Shown: in pieces, positions 23,101-32,243 of the stretch
How positions within the stretch are numbered: position 1 is the stretch's first letter
Layout of the letters: every line of letters starts with the position of its first letter
Assembly (NCBI GenBank): GCA_022925895.1
Contig: JAKSYS010000067.1
Span: 82,412-146,411, forward strand
Reading direction: 5' to 3'
Source: Fragilaria crotonensis
Lineage: Eukaryota > Bacillariophyta > Fragilariophyceae > Fragilariales > Fragilariaceae
DNA: 64,000 bases
Position numbers and translations under genes: made by a program
Notes under the pieces: model-generated
What the model was told of the DNA's origin: nothing
The model's input: the letters and a program-made list of their open reading frames with translations, nothing else
Database searches by the model: none

Positions 23101-23257
23101 ATTGTTCCATGACAGTCTTGAAGATTTTGCCTCTTTTTCGTGTCTGACGAAAGAACGTGCTTCTCTTGTATAGAGACGGAGCTGATACGATTCCTTCATA
23201 TTCACTATTGTCATCATCATCGCCGCCGCCGTCGGCCAAGTGAAAGTCGTCCATCAT
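20180..23257 (-). CDS. DIS3: Exosome exoribonuclease DIS3/RRP44
   Basis: A single exon of 1025 residues, the usual size for the catalytic subunit of the RNA exosome, which degrades and trims RNA 3' to 5' and also cuts internally. An acidic N-terminus is followed by a PIN domain with CDTNVLLHN (D112), an LQE motif near residue 138, NDENDARI and LTDDAAS acidic clusters. Cold-shock-type OB folds follow, then the RNB domain with SIDPPGCKDIDDALHC at about residues 542-557 (catalytic Asp cluster) and a C-terminal S1-like region. Catalytic residues look intact in both nuclease sites. It shares a 212-nt divergent spacer with PIG-C. Confidence 0.95.
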   Translation of the reverse strand: MMDDFHLADGGGDDDDNSEYEGIVSAPSLYKRSTFFRQTRKRGKIFKTVMEQYIRDDLGLGCYFVDDGENKKTRRVKDAVVGKPRDIATAVDLLSLLHKDDDAETTTLVICDTNVLLHNLDVLEQAPIRNLVIPQTSLQECRSNQLTAYDRTVELLRAVGNQRLVMFFADQHHSATAHVKTAVSKNDENDARIRLTADFYGRQLRGSSVSVILLTDDAASRREAIAESKGVYQPKSVRSYVQELEKRNPKLALSDLVANYGPNPHQQSGPSEDYFPKHLESVELTRGVQSGTYHRGVFRSTADGMGRVTIRKDDERVGVTITEWKDRNRAVDGDVVAIALNPLDKWLSGALTSKLPPQEDPVVGIASDTAEPTDSELTNVPDFLSINDIDSLRPTGKVVGIIRRNFATYCGSTYSAGAVNSSREAIAKECQTENADGSTTCVFFAVDKNIPPILMRTTQRERLTGMRIEVAMDSWPATSPYPLGHYVRTLGEAGSKDVETEVLLQEHKIPHEPFPAKVLACLPPTDYKIEYTPDRADLRYIPVLSIDPPGCKDIDDALHCTVLPNGNYQVGVHIADVTHYVKAGSAIDLEAANRSTSTYLVNRRLDMLPSLLTTDLCSLKGNVDRYAFSILWEVTPDADIVDVDFKKSIIHSVGALTYQEAQTMIDLPDDGAIDVKVGAVKRLASLARKFRKRRIDAGALTLASPEVKFVLDRESLNPTDVQKYQLLEANALVEEFMLLANVTVSKKILRHYPTLSVLRRHVAPNRSMFQSLISKARCRGFEISIEDSKQLADSLDAAVMESDPYFNELLRILSTRCMSPAQYFCSGECKPTEWHHYGLAAPVYTHFTSPIRRYADVCVHRLLAAAIGVSPLPVHLSSKSYLHDLTANMNRRHRSAQLAGRASVQLHTLIFFSGDGAKEEDAYVLDVETAETSQPSLSVMVPKYGIEGRVILSSISPTDPDLQRDVEKHSLTYQGTTIQVFDKVRIKIIVRQLEDHQRELVIELLEPHLQSHHTIDRASKRQRTS

Positions 23258-23574
23258 CTAGTAGTAGTAGTTATGGAGGTATCGATGTGTTGTAGGTTGT
23301 AGCACCACTTGTTCGTTGAGCATTATTTGATGTGCAAGATTTCGTTGGTCGGAAGATTTTTGTCCGTCAATCGCCCGGCGGCGATGCGATGATGTGATTA
23401 TAGGACAGTAAACAGTATGCCAGTACCCAATTCTCCATCTTGCATTTCCGTTGTGATCAGTGAAAGCAGTTGGAGCAACATGACGAAGCACGACCGAGCG
23501 CACAGCTCTCGCGAGGAAAGACTCCCTGGTTGATTCATCTGCCCACCATTCTCGACAGAAAGTTATACAAGCAG
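23258..23574. promoter_or_regulatory. Divergent spacer between DIS3 and PIG-C
   Basis: Both genes start from this short region, so a shared bidirectional promoter is likely (inference from layout). No defined motif stands out. The PIG-C frame is already open from 23464 but has no ATG before 23575, so the true 5' end of that gene must lie in or near this stretch. Confidence 0.35.
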
Positions 23575-24589
23575 ATGAAGCGAGACTACCCACCGCTGTG
23601 GCGAAGACGTGACTACAAAGAGGATGCCAGCGACGACCATGAATCAATCACGTACGCTAGTCTTTTGAAGCAGTTCTCCTCCAAACCAGAACCCAAGCGA
23701 TGGACGACCATCTGCAAGAACTCCTTCGTGGTCGGCCAGGAATTTGCACTGGCATGCTACGTTCTGGCACGACATCGGCGGGAAAAATACAACGAACAAT
23801 TCCAGCAGCTGTCCGATGATTGGTGCCATCTAGCGTGGTCGCTTGCAACAATCCTTGCGTCGTTGTTGATCGTCGTGGCCTTGAAAAAATTCCAACCTAC
23901 CCGCAGAAAATCAATAAGGTGGTTATTTCATCCAATCAATTTGACAGCCCGATTGACACTGCTCGCTGCTACACTCAAGATTCTGACAAATTCGCTTTTG
24001 TCCGCTTCGATCCATACACTTGCAGTTGCAGGTTTCGCGATTCACTTGTTGGGTTGTGATTATACCTTCGCCAATGGCATGACAGTGAGATCGGCTGAAT
24101 CCTCATCTTCGTCATCATCAAAGCTTAGTCCACCACCCACAATGTCCAGTGCGGCCTTCTTCTCAACCATCCTATTGGCATCTCAACTGCAGTCCCACTG
24201 GAACACTTTGGTGTTCATTTCAGCATCTGTCATCGTCTTTTCCTTGCATCCTACGATTCAATATGATGTGCATACCAAAACACCTCAGATGGCACCGTAC
24301 TGTAAGTTGGCCAAAAAGATGTTTTGTGCATGTACATGTTTCTTGGTGATCAAAACGACCTGCTCAAACATTTCGCCACACCCTATTCTGCAAAGTCGTA
24401 TTAGTGTCTATTTCCTTCATTGCCATGGGCACATGGCGTCTATTAGAAAGCCAACGTGAACAACTAGCCTATACCGGGATGCTTATCACCATTTGTCTGG
24501 TGGCACCGTCCTGGAAATGTTATCTTCAGCACTACAAGGTTCACATCGCAGGGCCATGGGACATTGCACACATTACCATTGATGCCTAA
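23470..24589 (+). CDS. PIGC: GPI-GlcNAc transferase subunit PIG-C (start uncertain)
   Basis: Membrane subunit of the ER complex that makes GlcNAc-phosphatidylinositol, the first step of GPI-anchor synthesis. Hydrophobic segments are separated by the PIG-C signature 'LFHPINLTARLTLLAATLK' and the family's typical end '...YKVHIAGPWDIAHI'. Exon 1 runs to 24301 (donor GTAAGT at 24302). Exon 2 starts at 24396 or 24405 (two in-frame AG acceptors) and ends at 24589. The conserved N-terminal part (PWLIHLPTILDRKLYKQ) is upstream of the first in-frame ATG at 23575 and the frame is closed at 23461, so an upstream exon, a non-ATG start or a frame error is implied. An ATG at 23480 is out of frame. Confidence 0.85.
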
Positions 24590-24975
24590 AACTGAATGGG
24601 TCTGTCTGACGGCCAATACGAGGTTGTCCAATTAGGAGTACTCGAGTACTTGATAAGACACGATACTCCTCAGAGATTTATTTCCGATATTCTGTAATTC
24701 AAACCTGCCGTTGATGCTCAGCGTTGAGAGGGTTGCCGAGGTTCATTGCTCTTGGAAATGACGATAAGTAACCATAGAAATACAACTGAGTGTTAATATT
24801 TTTATAGCAGAGGCCAAGTAGTCTTGTCGATTCCGATCCCACCAAACATTTTCAGTGCCGCAGCTAGTATTTATTGGATACCAGCCCACGGAACGTCATT
24901 TCACAACATTGTCGTTGTCTTTGCTCGGCGCGAACGGGAAGGGTTAAATTCGACAATACGCTACTTGGCGTGACC
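24590..24975. other. Convergent 3' spacer
   Basis: 386 nt between the stop codons of PIG-C and the P-loop protein gene. Contains GAGTACTCGAGTACTTG near 24634-24652, one of several GTAC-rich palindromic stretches in this window. No gene seen. Confidence 0.5.
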
Positions 24976-26475
24976 TCAGCAGGAGTCTTGAGCACCAGCT
25001 GCTGCTGCGTGCTCTTCGATTTGTTGCCGAGACATGATTGCTTTATTCCCATTCCTCGGTACTGCGTGAGGATTGGCGATGACAGCGTGTCCTGGGTGGT
25101 GATCGTGACTGTCATTATGGGTGGAACCGACCTTGGTTTTCTTGGCAGGCGTGGCAAAAACCGGAGAGGAGGATTTGGCAGATGGTATTAATGTCTGGAT
25201 CTTCATGGCACTCGCCAGGATGCCGTTAACGTCAACATTCTCCGCGAAAACTCTGAAGAAATCATCCAGGTGGTCCATAGCGTCCTCTCCACCAAGTTCT
25301 GGGAAAACCGGAAGGAATCCGAAGGCTGTCCTCGTCAACTGATATTGATGAAAGTATGACGATACCTGGTCTCGACAGTTCTCAAGTGAGTAGTATCCAT
25401 CCAGCGAGAGTTTGTTGAAAATAGCTCCCATGACAGGTACTTGTCTTGCTTCGAAATAATTACAATTGAGGTTGAAAGAATCGACTGCATGACCAACTCC
25501 AGAGGGACCCACCAAAATGACGCCCGGTGGCTTTTGTTCCGAGTACCCACATGCGAGTGCCACAGACGCATTATCGACTCCACAAATGGACCCCACCGCA
25601 GGGTATCCAACACCATCAATTATCACAACTCGCTTCCCCGCAGCCAACTCGTTGACTGCCGCACTAACCTTGTGCAACATTTCGGTCGAAGATTCTGCTT
25701 CGCCAGCCAAAAATGCTCTTGTAAATCCTTTGTAAAAAACTATGGGACCGATGGGAACACAGTGAATGCCTACCCTTTCACAATACATTTGCAGCAACTG
25801 TTTTGACTCGTCTTGCGTAGCTGGCTTGATGTAGGCAATACTCGACGGTTCATAACCCATCGCCACCAGCGATCCCAACATTCCTAAGCAAACGCTTGTC
25901 TTTCCCACATTGGCTCGATCCCCCGCCACAAAGATCCTCAGTGCATCCCGCCGCGCGGGGGAAGCTGAAATCTTCCTCTTGCGATCGGCGGGGGACGAAT
26001 TTTGCACCCCTAAAATCAACGAATTGAAAGTTGCCTTGATAAGAGTCATAATCCTCGGCGACGCTCCCTCCAGAATAATGTCTCGAGCAGTGACGCCCGA
26101 AACAATCTGAACTCTGGTCTCCTGTGACGATGAATCTTGGACTGCCGCCAGGAGCGCCGGTAGTTCGTCAGGGAGGGGATGACAGCCAATGCGGAGAGGA
26201 CAGTCGTTGTCGCCACAGAATACCTCCATGGATTCGTCCGATTCGTCGACTCGGACCATGCCAGCAACGAATTTGCGACCCCGATTGATGGTGGGCCTCC
26301 ATTGTTTCAACACCGACTCGGCGGATTGCACGTCCTTGTTCCACGATCCATACAAACAAAAGAGACCACGGACAACATCTTCATTGAGTGTGGATCGCAA
26401 GTGACAGATATCTTGAACTGAAATTGATGTCAGCCATTCGACTCCGGAGGCGTCACCGCCGTCGTCGTCGTTCAT
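24976..26475 (-). CDS. P-loop NTPase with DTBS/CobQ-like (AAA_26) domain, unknown function
   Basis: A single exon of 499 residues from ATG 26475 (upstream GTG codons extend the frame but are unlikely starts). A unique N-terminal part of about 170 residues is followed by FVAGDRANVGKTSVC, a Walker A at about residues 181-195. Then comes AYIKPATQ, the pattern seen in dethiobiotin-synthetase-like and Pta N-terminal domains, a Walker-B-like VVIIDGVGYPAVGS, and GVILVGPSGVGHAVDSFN. The rest resembles the MinD/CobQ/DTBS fold. The C-terminal approximately 60 residues are His/Lys/Ala-rich and low in complexity. I cannot name a substrate. It is too divergent to call dethiobiotin synthetase. Confidence 0.75.
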   Translation of the reverse strand: MNDDDGGDASGVEWLTSISVQDICHLRSTLNEDVVRGLFCLYGSWNKDVQSAESVLKQWRPTINRGRKFVAGMVRVDESDESMEVFCGDNDCPLRIGCHPLPDELPALLAAVQDSSSQETRVQIVSGVTARDIILEGASPRIMTLIKATFNSLILGVQNSSPADRKRKISASPARRDALRIFVAGDRANVGKTSVCLGMLGSLVAMGYEPSSIAYIKPATQDESKQLLQMYCERVGIHCVPIGPIVFYKGFTRAFLAGEAESSTEMLHKVSAAVNELAAGKRVVIIDGVGYPAVGSICGVDNASVALACGYSEQKPPGVILVGPSGVGHAVDSFNLNCNYFEARQVPVMGAIFNKLSLDGYYSLENCRDQVSSYFHQYQLTRTAFGFLPVFPELGGEDAMDHLDDFFRVFAENVDVNGILASAMKIQTLIPSAKSSSPVFATPAKKTKVGSTHNDSHDHHPGHAVIANPHAVPRNGNKAIMSRQQIEEHAAAAGAQDSC

Positions 26476-26689
26476 GGCCGATGATGGTGGTTCCACAGGT
26501 AATCGTTGACTTGCATCTAAAGCGGAGTGATTGATTGCAATTTATTCGTCGAGAACCAGCGGTTTGTATTTGTGGTGCTAATGGCTAACTCCAGTCGCGT
26601 CACCAACGAGGTGTGTCTGCTCGCCAACTGCTCAATGAGCTTTGTGTTCCCAAGGTCCCGGAAGCGTTCGGATCATGGTTGGTAGAGAG

Positions 26690-27030
26690 ACAGATTTTTG
26701 ACACCCCTGCGCACCTGTACGAAGTTACGATCTCTCCATAGGCTGCCGGCAATACCAGGTAGTACAGTAGATCTATCACTCTACAAAACTGTGGCAGTAG
26801 TACTGTAGTACTCCGTGTACTCCAGCCTCCAGTACGAGTGTGTGATATGCTGATATGCATACACCGAGCATGTTGCACAGTACAAGGTGCAACAGCTGCT
26901 CAGTACTCGTATTGTACTTGTACCGCGTGCCGGTACAAGTACTGGATTCACCTTGCTACGTAGTACTGTAGTACTGTGATACTGTAAGCCATAATGGAGT
27001 ACAGTACGCGGTACGCGGTCTACCTGAAGA
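26690..27030. repeat. GTAC/AGTACT-rich intergenic tract
   Basis: A dense series of AGTACT, GTAC and TACTGTAGTACTG words, many palindromic, for example GTAGTACTGTAGTACTGTG near 26960-26980. Comparable tracts occur at about 34210-34480, 40480-40960, 43780-43930 and 54890-55025, all outside genes. No coding content. Confidence 0.6.
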
Positions 27031-27099
27031 TTTTTCGTCTATGCAAAATGAATGACACTGTAGACCTATCATACTCAGTAAAAATTCATGACTTAAGAT

Positions 27100-27166
27100 T
27101 CATGATTCATGCCATCATGTCTCATGTCTCATGACTCATGACTCATGACTCATGAATCATGACGCA
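27100..27166. repeat. Heptanucleotide tandem array (TGACTCA and variants)
   Basis: TGACTCA is repeated exactly three times in tandem (27132-27152), flanked by TGTCTCA copies before and TGAATCA and TGACGCA after, about eight units in all. TGACTCA is the classic AP-1/GCN4-type bZIP site, so the array could bind bZIP factors or simply be a microsatellite. Confidence 0.8.
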
Positions 27167-28099
27167 GGAGGTTCCGGAATATCTTCTTTTCGACGCTTAT
27201 GTCGACCGACATGAAAACAAGTGAAAACGGTTACGACGAGTTTAGTGATTTCCAACGGAATTTTGCATTTGACATACTGGAGTACAAACTAATTCTTTTA
27301 TTCAATATGGTACACCTATCTAAATTCGTCGTAAGCATGGAATAGTAGAAATGTACGTAGGACAAATTCGCTCGAAAAAAATGTAAGAAGGCTTGGAAAA
27401 ATGCACTGGTATCGACTGGTATGACAATCCGATGAATGAATTCTTCACGTTTGATTCTTATGGAATTACTTGAGATACTCCGTCGCATTCGAATGGAATT
27501 TTATGATTAGGAATCGTCAAGATACATATATTTTCGAGCTGTTTCTTAAATTTTCTTAAGTTTTCTCAAACTTTCTTAAGAAACTTTAAGAAGATTTGAG
27601 TTGCTTATAAAATCTCAAATAATCTACGTGAACCTGGTAATAAAATCGTGCCTTCTTAAATTTTCTTAAATAATCTCAAACTTTCTCAATCGGACGTGAG
27701 AAAAAAGAAGTTGCTCATATTTTCTTAAACTTTCTCATTCTTTCTCAACTTTACTTAACGCAAGATTCCTATCTGTAACTCTTTGTTCGAAAACAATTTG
27801 TCCGAACGATAGTCTGCCAACGAGGACAAAATGAACTTACCGTATTGTAGAACAAGCTCGTGTGTAGGAAGGTGAAGGTGATATTGGTATGACACAAATA
27901 GTTAATAGACAAACATATTATACATAGTCATTCAGGATTTATACATAGAAGTCTCTGAGGTGCGTCACGTTTTGACATGAGATCTGATCGTAAATTAAAG
28001 AATTTCGTGGTTGAGACATTTTCAATATGCACTGACAAATTCTACCAATCCTGTCATACGGAGTACGATACACTATGTAGCAGGAATTCCGGAACCTCC
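27167..28099. repeat. Region bounded by 14-bp perfect inverted repeats, with a T-rich degenerate repeat inside
   Basis: GGAGGTTCCGGAAT at 27167-27180 recurs inverted at 28086-28099. Between them, 27530-27770 is made of imperfect copies of a TTTTCTTAAA/CTTTCTCAAA decamer. No convincing gene lies within. The arrangement resembles a small non-autonomous DNA element, but no target duplication was seen. The remaining spacer 28100-28359 holds the promoter side of the R-SNARE gene. Confidence 0.4.
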
Positions 28100-28359
28100 A
28101 GCTTTCAAGGTGGGCGTAGATGAGGATTTGAGAAACCATTACTTAACGGCCGATTGCCGTTAACCGTTATGTGAACGTCCCTAGCAATGCCTCCGCGCCC
28201 GCCACCAAAACAGTAGAATCGAGTAGTCTACTGGAGCACAAAAAATTGAAAAACTGATCCTGCGAAGCGCTTCCCATTTTCCCATAATAGTCCGTTCTGA
28301 TCCCGCAGAAGCTATCTCACACTTTCGGCTGGAGCAAAGCAAATACAGCAACACCAACC

Positions 28360-29285
28360 ATGATACTCTACGCCTGCATTTGCCGAGCTCGTGACGCGGT
28401 CATGTTGGTGGAATTGAAGGAGGTTGGCGGCAATTCGGACCAGGTCATGCAGGCTCTGACGGAACGTTTGGTGGAAATCCCGGAAGCGTTGCCTTCTGGG
28501 ACTCGCAAAACGTTTTCGCAGCGCAATACGGATACGGGGGACTTTTTCGGGGATCTAGTGGCCGCCTGCACGGGTGGTTATGTCAGTATGGATGGAACAG
28601 AGCATTTCTTTCAGGTGTGGCACAGCAGCGGTCTGTTTCTTACCTGTATCTCGGATGATGCAGAATTCAAAGGACAAGAAGTGTAGGTGAAGTCCGTCGT
28701 TGTGACAGCGAATGTGGAATGTGCAATACATCTATAGTGCAAGGATATCAACCGGCTGCGGCTTGCATTTTATCGGAATTGTGTGAAAGGCACTCACAGC
28801 CTCGTTTTGTTTGCAGAAACTTTGACTTTTTGAAGGAGCTGGAGACTGATTTCACCAAGGAGTATTCGTCCTCTCGCATTGGCCGGGCCAAGGCCTTGAG
28901 CATGCAAAAGCAGTTTCTGCCCAACATTCGATCTAAGGTGCACTATTATAATATCAATCGGACGAAATTGTGCCGTGAACAAAAGGTTCAAAGTATGATG
29001 GACAAGATTGAAGATATGAAAACTGTTTTGGATCAAAACATTAGACTCATGGTAAAGCGTCAAGAAGGACAATTGGACGAAATGTTGGAAAAATCAGAAA
29101 CTATGAAGCAAGATACCGTTGTCTTCAGAAAGAAAGCGGAAGTTCTGCTTTTGTCAGCGAGACGCCGACAATTTGTACGAACTTTGACGTGCACGATCAT
29201 CAGCCTGGGTGCCATCTACCTTATCCTGGCCGCGGGGTGTGGATTTACATTCGAGGCATGTCATCCCAAGAACTCATCATCATGA
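28360..29285 (+). CDS. Longin-type R-SNARE (VAMP7-like)
   Basis: Two exons, 28360-28682 and 28817-29285 (GTAGGT donor, TTTGCAG acceptor), give 263 residues. The N-terminal part (about 1-125) fits a longin domain (MILYACICRARDAVMLVEL start). It is followed by an R-SNARE helix with the zero-layer Arg in MVKRQEGQLDEM, and a C-terminal anchor helix (TCTIISLGAIYLILAAGCGF) with a short lumenal tail. R-SNAREs sit on vesicles and pair with Q-SNAREs for fusion. Assignment to VAMP7/VAMP72 or Sec22 types is not certain; the long linker and the position of the helix favour VAMP7-like. Confidence 0.85.
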
Positions 29286-29479
29286 GGACCTCTTCATGTT
29301 TCTCCTTCGTATTCTTCCGTGAGTTTGAGCCGCATTGTTTCAGACTATTCGAGCCCTTGCTTCTAGACTATATCTTCGCTCATGGCGTTCGAACACATAC
29401 ATAAAACCATCAATGCACGTAAAAGTTTCCGCTAGTCTGCTCGCTACCTAGTGACTGTGTTTGTTGTTGTTTGTTCGGC

Positions 29480-30364
29480 TTAGCTCTCCTCCATGGCTTC
29501 AACGTCATCGTCACCTTCAGGTTCTACCTCGGCCTCCTCAACATTGCCCTTCAGTTCCAACCGATCCAGGTATGGCTGCAAGTCATCTCCTTCAATAATG
29601 ACAAGTTTCTCGTTCACACCTAGGACAGATATAGATGCATTATCCTTGGTGAGTTCATCATCTCCCGACACACACCCCACCAGCGCCTGAAGGGCGTGAA
29701 CGATCAAATCGTCCTTGGTCGCTTCGGCATACGAGTCTGCATGTTTTTCAAGGTACGTACGAGCCGACTGGGAACGAGCACCAACGGCGGAGGCATAGTA
29801 TTCGTACAAATTTCCAGAGGGGCAAGTCTGATAGAGATGTGGCTTTTGAGTGCGCGGATCCACCGAGGCCACCAAGAGTCCCACTCCGAATGGTCGTCGA
29901 ACATACGTTTGTGTCGTTCTCTGATGCTTGTCCGCAAGCTCTCCCATGAGAAGGTGAGGTGGTAAAGGAGCACCGTAAATGTACTTGTGATTCAAACATT
30001 CATTTCTCATGTACTTCGCGAGGGATCGAGCGTCGGCTGTCAAACCAGCAATACCGATCCCAATGTGATCATCGATTTCTAGAAGTTTTTTCTGATGAGA
30101 TGACAATTCTGACACGGAACGCTTAAGGGCACCAAGGACAGCGTGTGTATTGCTTCGCAATCCAACACAAGCAGAGCCCTGCTTGACAGACTCCATAGCG
30201 TACTCCACCTGCGGTGACACTAGGTTAATACACAAAATTGTAAATACTCACCAAATTTGCCACATTACATGGCCATGTCATTCTCTATGTTCACTACTTA
30301 CTTGCAGGAGACGTCCTTCTGGGCTCCAAACAGTCACGTCGGTGTCATATTGATTGCGGAACAT
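29480..30364 (-). CDS. PSMA1: 20S proteasome alpha subunit PSMA1 (alpha 6)
   Basis: Two exons, 30364-30302 and 30208-29480 (GTAAGT donor, CCGCAG acceptor), encode 263 residues. The N-terminus [20 protein letters not shown] followed by [19 protein letters not shown] is diagnostic for this alpha subunit. [12 protein letters not shown] and [10 protein letters not shown] follow, and an acidic Glu/Asp tail ends the protein. It forms part of the outer gate ring of the core particle. All parts look intact. Confidence 0.95.
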
Positions 30365-30954
30365 GGTCAAGTAAAAAATTCGGAATCGATGGTGAACTCT
30401 ATCTTCCTTGAAATGGTCAACACAGCAGCATGACCGTCACGGATTGGATGCTCCTCGCCCCTTGCCTCCCAAAGTTCCGTTGCGTTCGATGAGCGTCTTT
30501 GCTAGATCCAAGAAATATCTCTATTGGAGCTCGTGAGAAGATAGGAATCCAAATGAAGGCAACACGATTGTATATTTTTTAATTACAGTACTCAATTTCT
30601 CCACTACCTCTTTATATGGTACTACAGTACTCAGAGTAGATAATTGGAATCTAAAACGGTGCGACTGCTCGAATATATGCAAATAAGGATTTCGTGTACT
30701 TTGACGAAAGCAGCGCTTTCACGGTGTATTGTACTGGTAGCTGGTAGCATTTTAGCATAGTGTACGTGAGTGATGAGTCACATATCATCGCACGTCGGAC
30801 GTCATCGGCAATATCACTGACGGCACTTAACGCGAAGGCGGGAACGCGAACATCAAGGATCATTCCATAACATTTCACCCGATCACATTACCAACGTTTA
30901 TCACAAATTTGATTCTGCGCACATCACTGAACGACTGAACCACATCCATCAATC
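30365..30954. other. Divergent spacer between PSMA1 and the SOUL protein
   Basis: 590 nt holding the start regions of both genes. It includes GTACTACAGTACTC near 30618-30631 and no recognisable gene. It is a candidate bidirectional promoter by layout only. Confidence 0.4.
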
Positions 30955-31656
30955 ATGGGTATGATTTTAGGAAGAATCTCCGAGGAGATGCCAAAGCATG
31001 TGGTCGTTCATCGTACTGCAAACTACGAAGTGTGGCGATATACTTCGTCATCAGTGGCGGCCGTGGTGCATGCGATTGACCTGAAGGACCCCAAGACGAA
31101 CGAGATTCCCACTGACCAACGCTTTTCTAGCATGGCATTTGGGATGTTGGCTCGTTACATTGGTGTTTTCGGAAATCCTCAGAATGAGGCATCCTCGACC
31201 GGATCTCACGAAGCAATTGCCATGACAGCGCCCGTCATTATGGATCCTCCGAGGAACAAGGAGAAGATCGCCATGACAGCCCCAGTTATCATGGATCCAG
31301 CCGATGGCGCGTCGAATGCTTCGGGTTCCGCCATGAAATTTCTCCTCCCCAGCAAATACCAAACACTGGAAGAAACGCCCAAGCCCACCAACCCCGCCGT
31401 TAAACTAGAAATCGTCCCAGCTGGTCGGTGCGAGGCAGTTCGAACATTCAGTGGCAATTTCAATATGAAACGTGCAACTGAAGAGGCCACCAATTTTTTG
31501 GAAGTGTTGAAGCAGGACCAAGAAAAGATCATGGTCATAGGAGACTGGACAGCACAGGGCTACAATCCACCGTTCACGTTGCCGTTTTTGAAGCGAAGTG
31601 AAATTCACGTCCCTGTTGACCCCGCACCATTCGATGGAATTGAATCACTGAATTAA
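30955..31656 (+). CDS. SOUL/HEBP family heme-binding protein
   Basis: A single exon of 233 residues with no obvious signal or transit peptide. Family features: YEVWRYTSS near the start, FGMLARYIGVFGN, IAMTAPV, then MKFLLPSKYQTLEETPKPTNP and the C-terminal GDWTAQGYNPPF with LPFLKRSEIHVPVD. SOUL proteins bind heme or tetrapyrroles and act in the cytosol or plastids. The IAMTAPVIMDP block occurs twice (about 31214-31250 and 31268-31300), 51-54 nt apart. The presence of two copies suggests a short in-frame duplication of the conserved loop. Confidence 0.9.
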   Translation: MGMILGRISEEMPKHVVVHRTANYEVWRYTSSSVAAVVHAIDLKDPKTNEIPTDQRFSSMAFGMLARYIGVFGNPQNEASSTGSHEAIAMTAPVIMDPPRNKEKIAMTAPVIMDPADGASNASGSAMKFLLPSKYQTLEETPKPTNPAVKLEIVPAGRCEAVRTFSGNFNMKRATEEATNFLEVLKQDQEKIMVIGDWTAQGYNPPFTLPFLKRSEIHVPVDPAPFDGIESLN

Positions 31657-31901
31657 GAATTAAGTGTTCCTGGATTTCTTTACGCGGTGGCGCACCAACT
31701 GTAGGCAATCCAGTTTGACAGTAAAATAGCATCGACAACAAGCACCTCAAGATCAATCCGAACATTTATTTTTTATTTAAGAAAGCAGGCCTCCTAGTTC
31801 TTGCAGAACATATCATTAACTCCTGCACATTGGAAAAAGCACGGAGGAGTAGATTTTCATGACAAAATTAAGACTCCCTGATTCATAACGATTTGACAAC
31901 C

Positions 31902-32174
31902 CTATGTAAGGGGTTTCAACCTTAGACCAGCCACGATCACAGGGGCCGAAGGAGGTTGTCCTGTCTTGTTGAAGCAAGCACCGGTGCAGCATTCAACGGG
32001 ATAGGCATTGTAGTCATTGGTATGACGAGCCATTTGATTTACAGTGCAGCAAGAGCACCAAAACGAACAGCAGCAATCATCACATTCACCGCAGGCGGTA
32101 GGTGGGATATTGTACTTCTCGCGCATCTTCCTCCATGTGCCAGTGGTGCGTGACAACAAGGAAGACGTGTCCAT
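31902..32174 (-). CDS. PLAC8-family Cys-rich protein, C-terminal half only recognised
   Basis: 90 residues from ATG 32174 (the frame extends upstream to 32243 without an ATG). Seen: WRKMREKYNIPPTACGEC, then DCCCSFWCSCCTVNQMARHT and a CC-GLP-type end (CCTGACFNKTGQPPSAPVIV). This matches the second half of the PLAC8 domain, with the Cys cluster and Gln that are typical. PLAC8/FCR proteins are small membrane-associated proteins linked to cell size and metal transport. The expected N-terminal half is not in this frame; an upstream exon beyond a possible acceptor near 32190 or a truncated gene are both possible. I could not place the missing exon between 32250 and 32900. Confidence 0.55.
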   Translation of the reverse strand: MDTSSLLSRTTGTWRKMREKYNIPPTACGECDDCCCSFWCSCCTVNQMARHTNDYNAYPVECCTGACFNKTGQPPSAPVIVAGLRLKPLT

Positions 32175-32243
32175 CGTGGAATCTGAGTCATGTGTATCAC
32201 GCTCTCCGAAGGAGCAGAACAACAAGCAGCAGTGTTTGCTCAA

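Noticed and set aside
24976-26475. Naming the P-loop gene as dethiobiotin synthetase
   Set aside because: Only the nucleotide-binding pattern matches; substrate-site residues could not be verified and the length is about twice that of BioD.
26476-26496. Start of the P-loop protein at 26496
   Set aside because: The codon there is GTG; the first ATG in frame is at 26475.
27100-27166. CRISPR-like array
   Set aside because: The repeat unit is 7 bp without spacers, in a eukaryotic genome.
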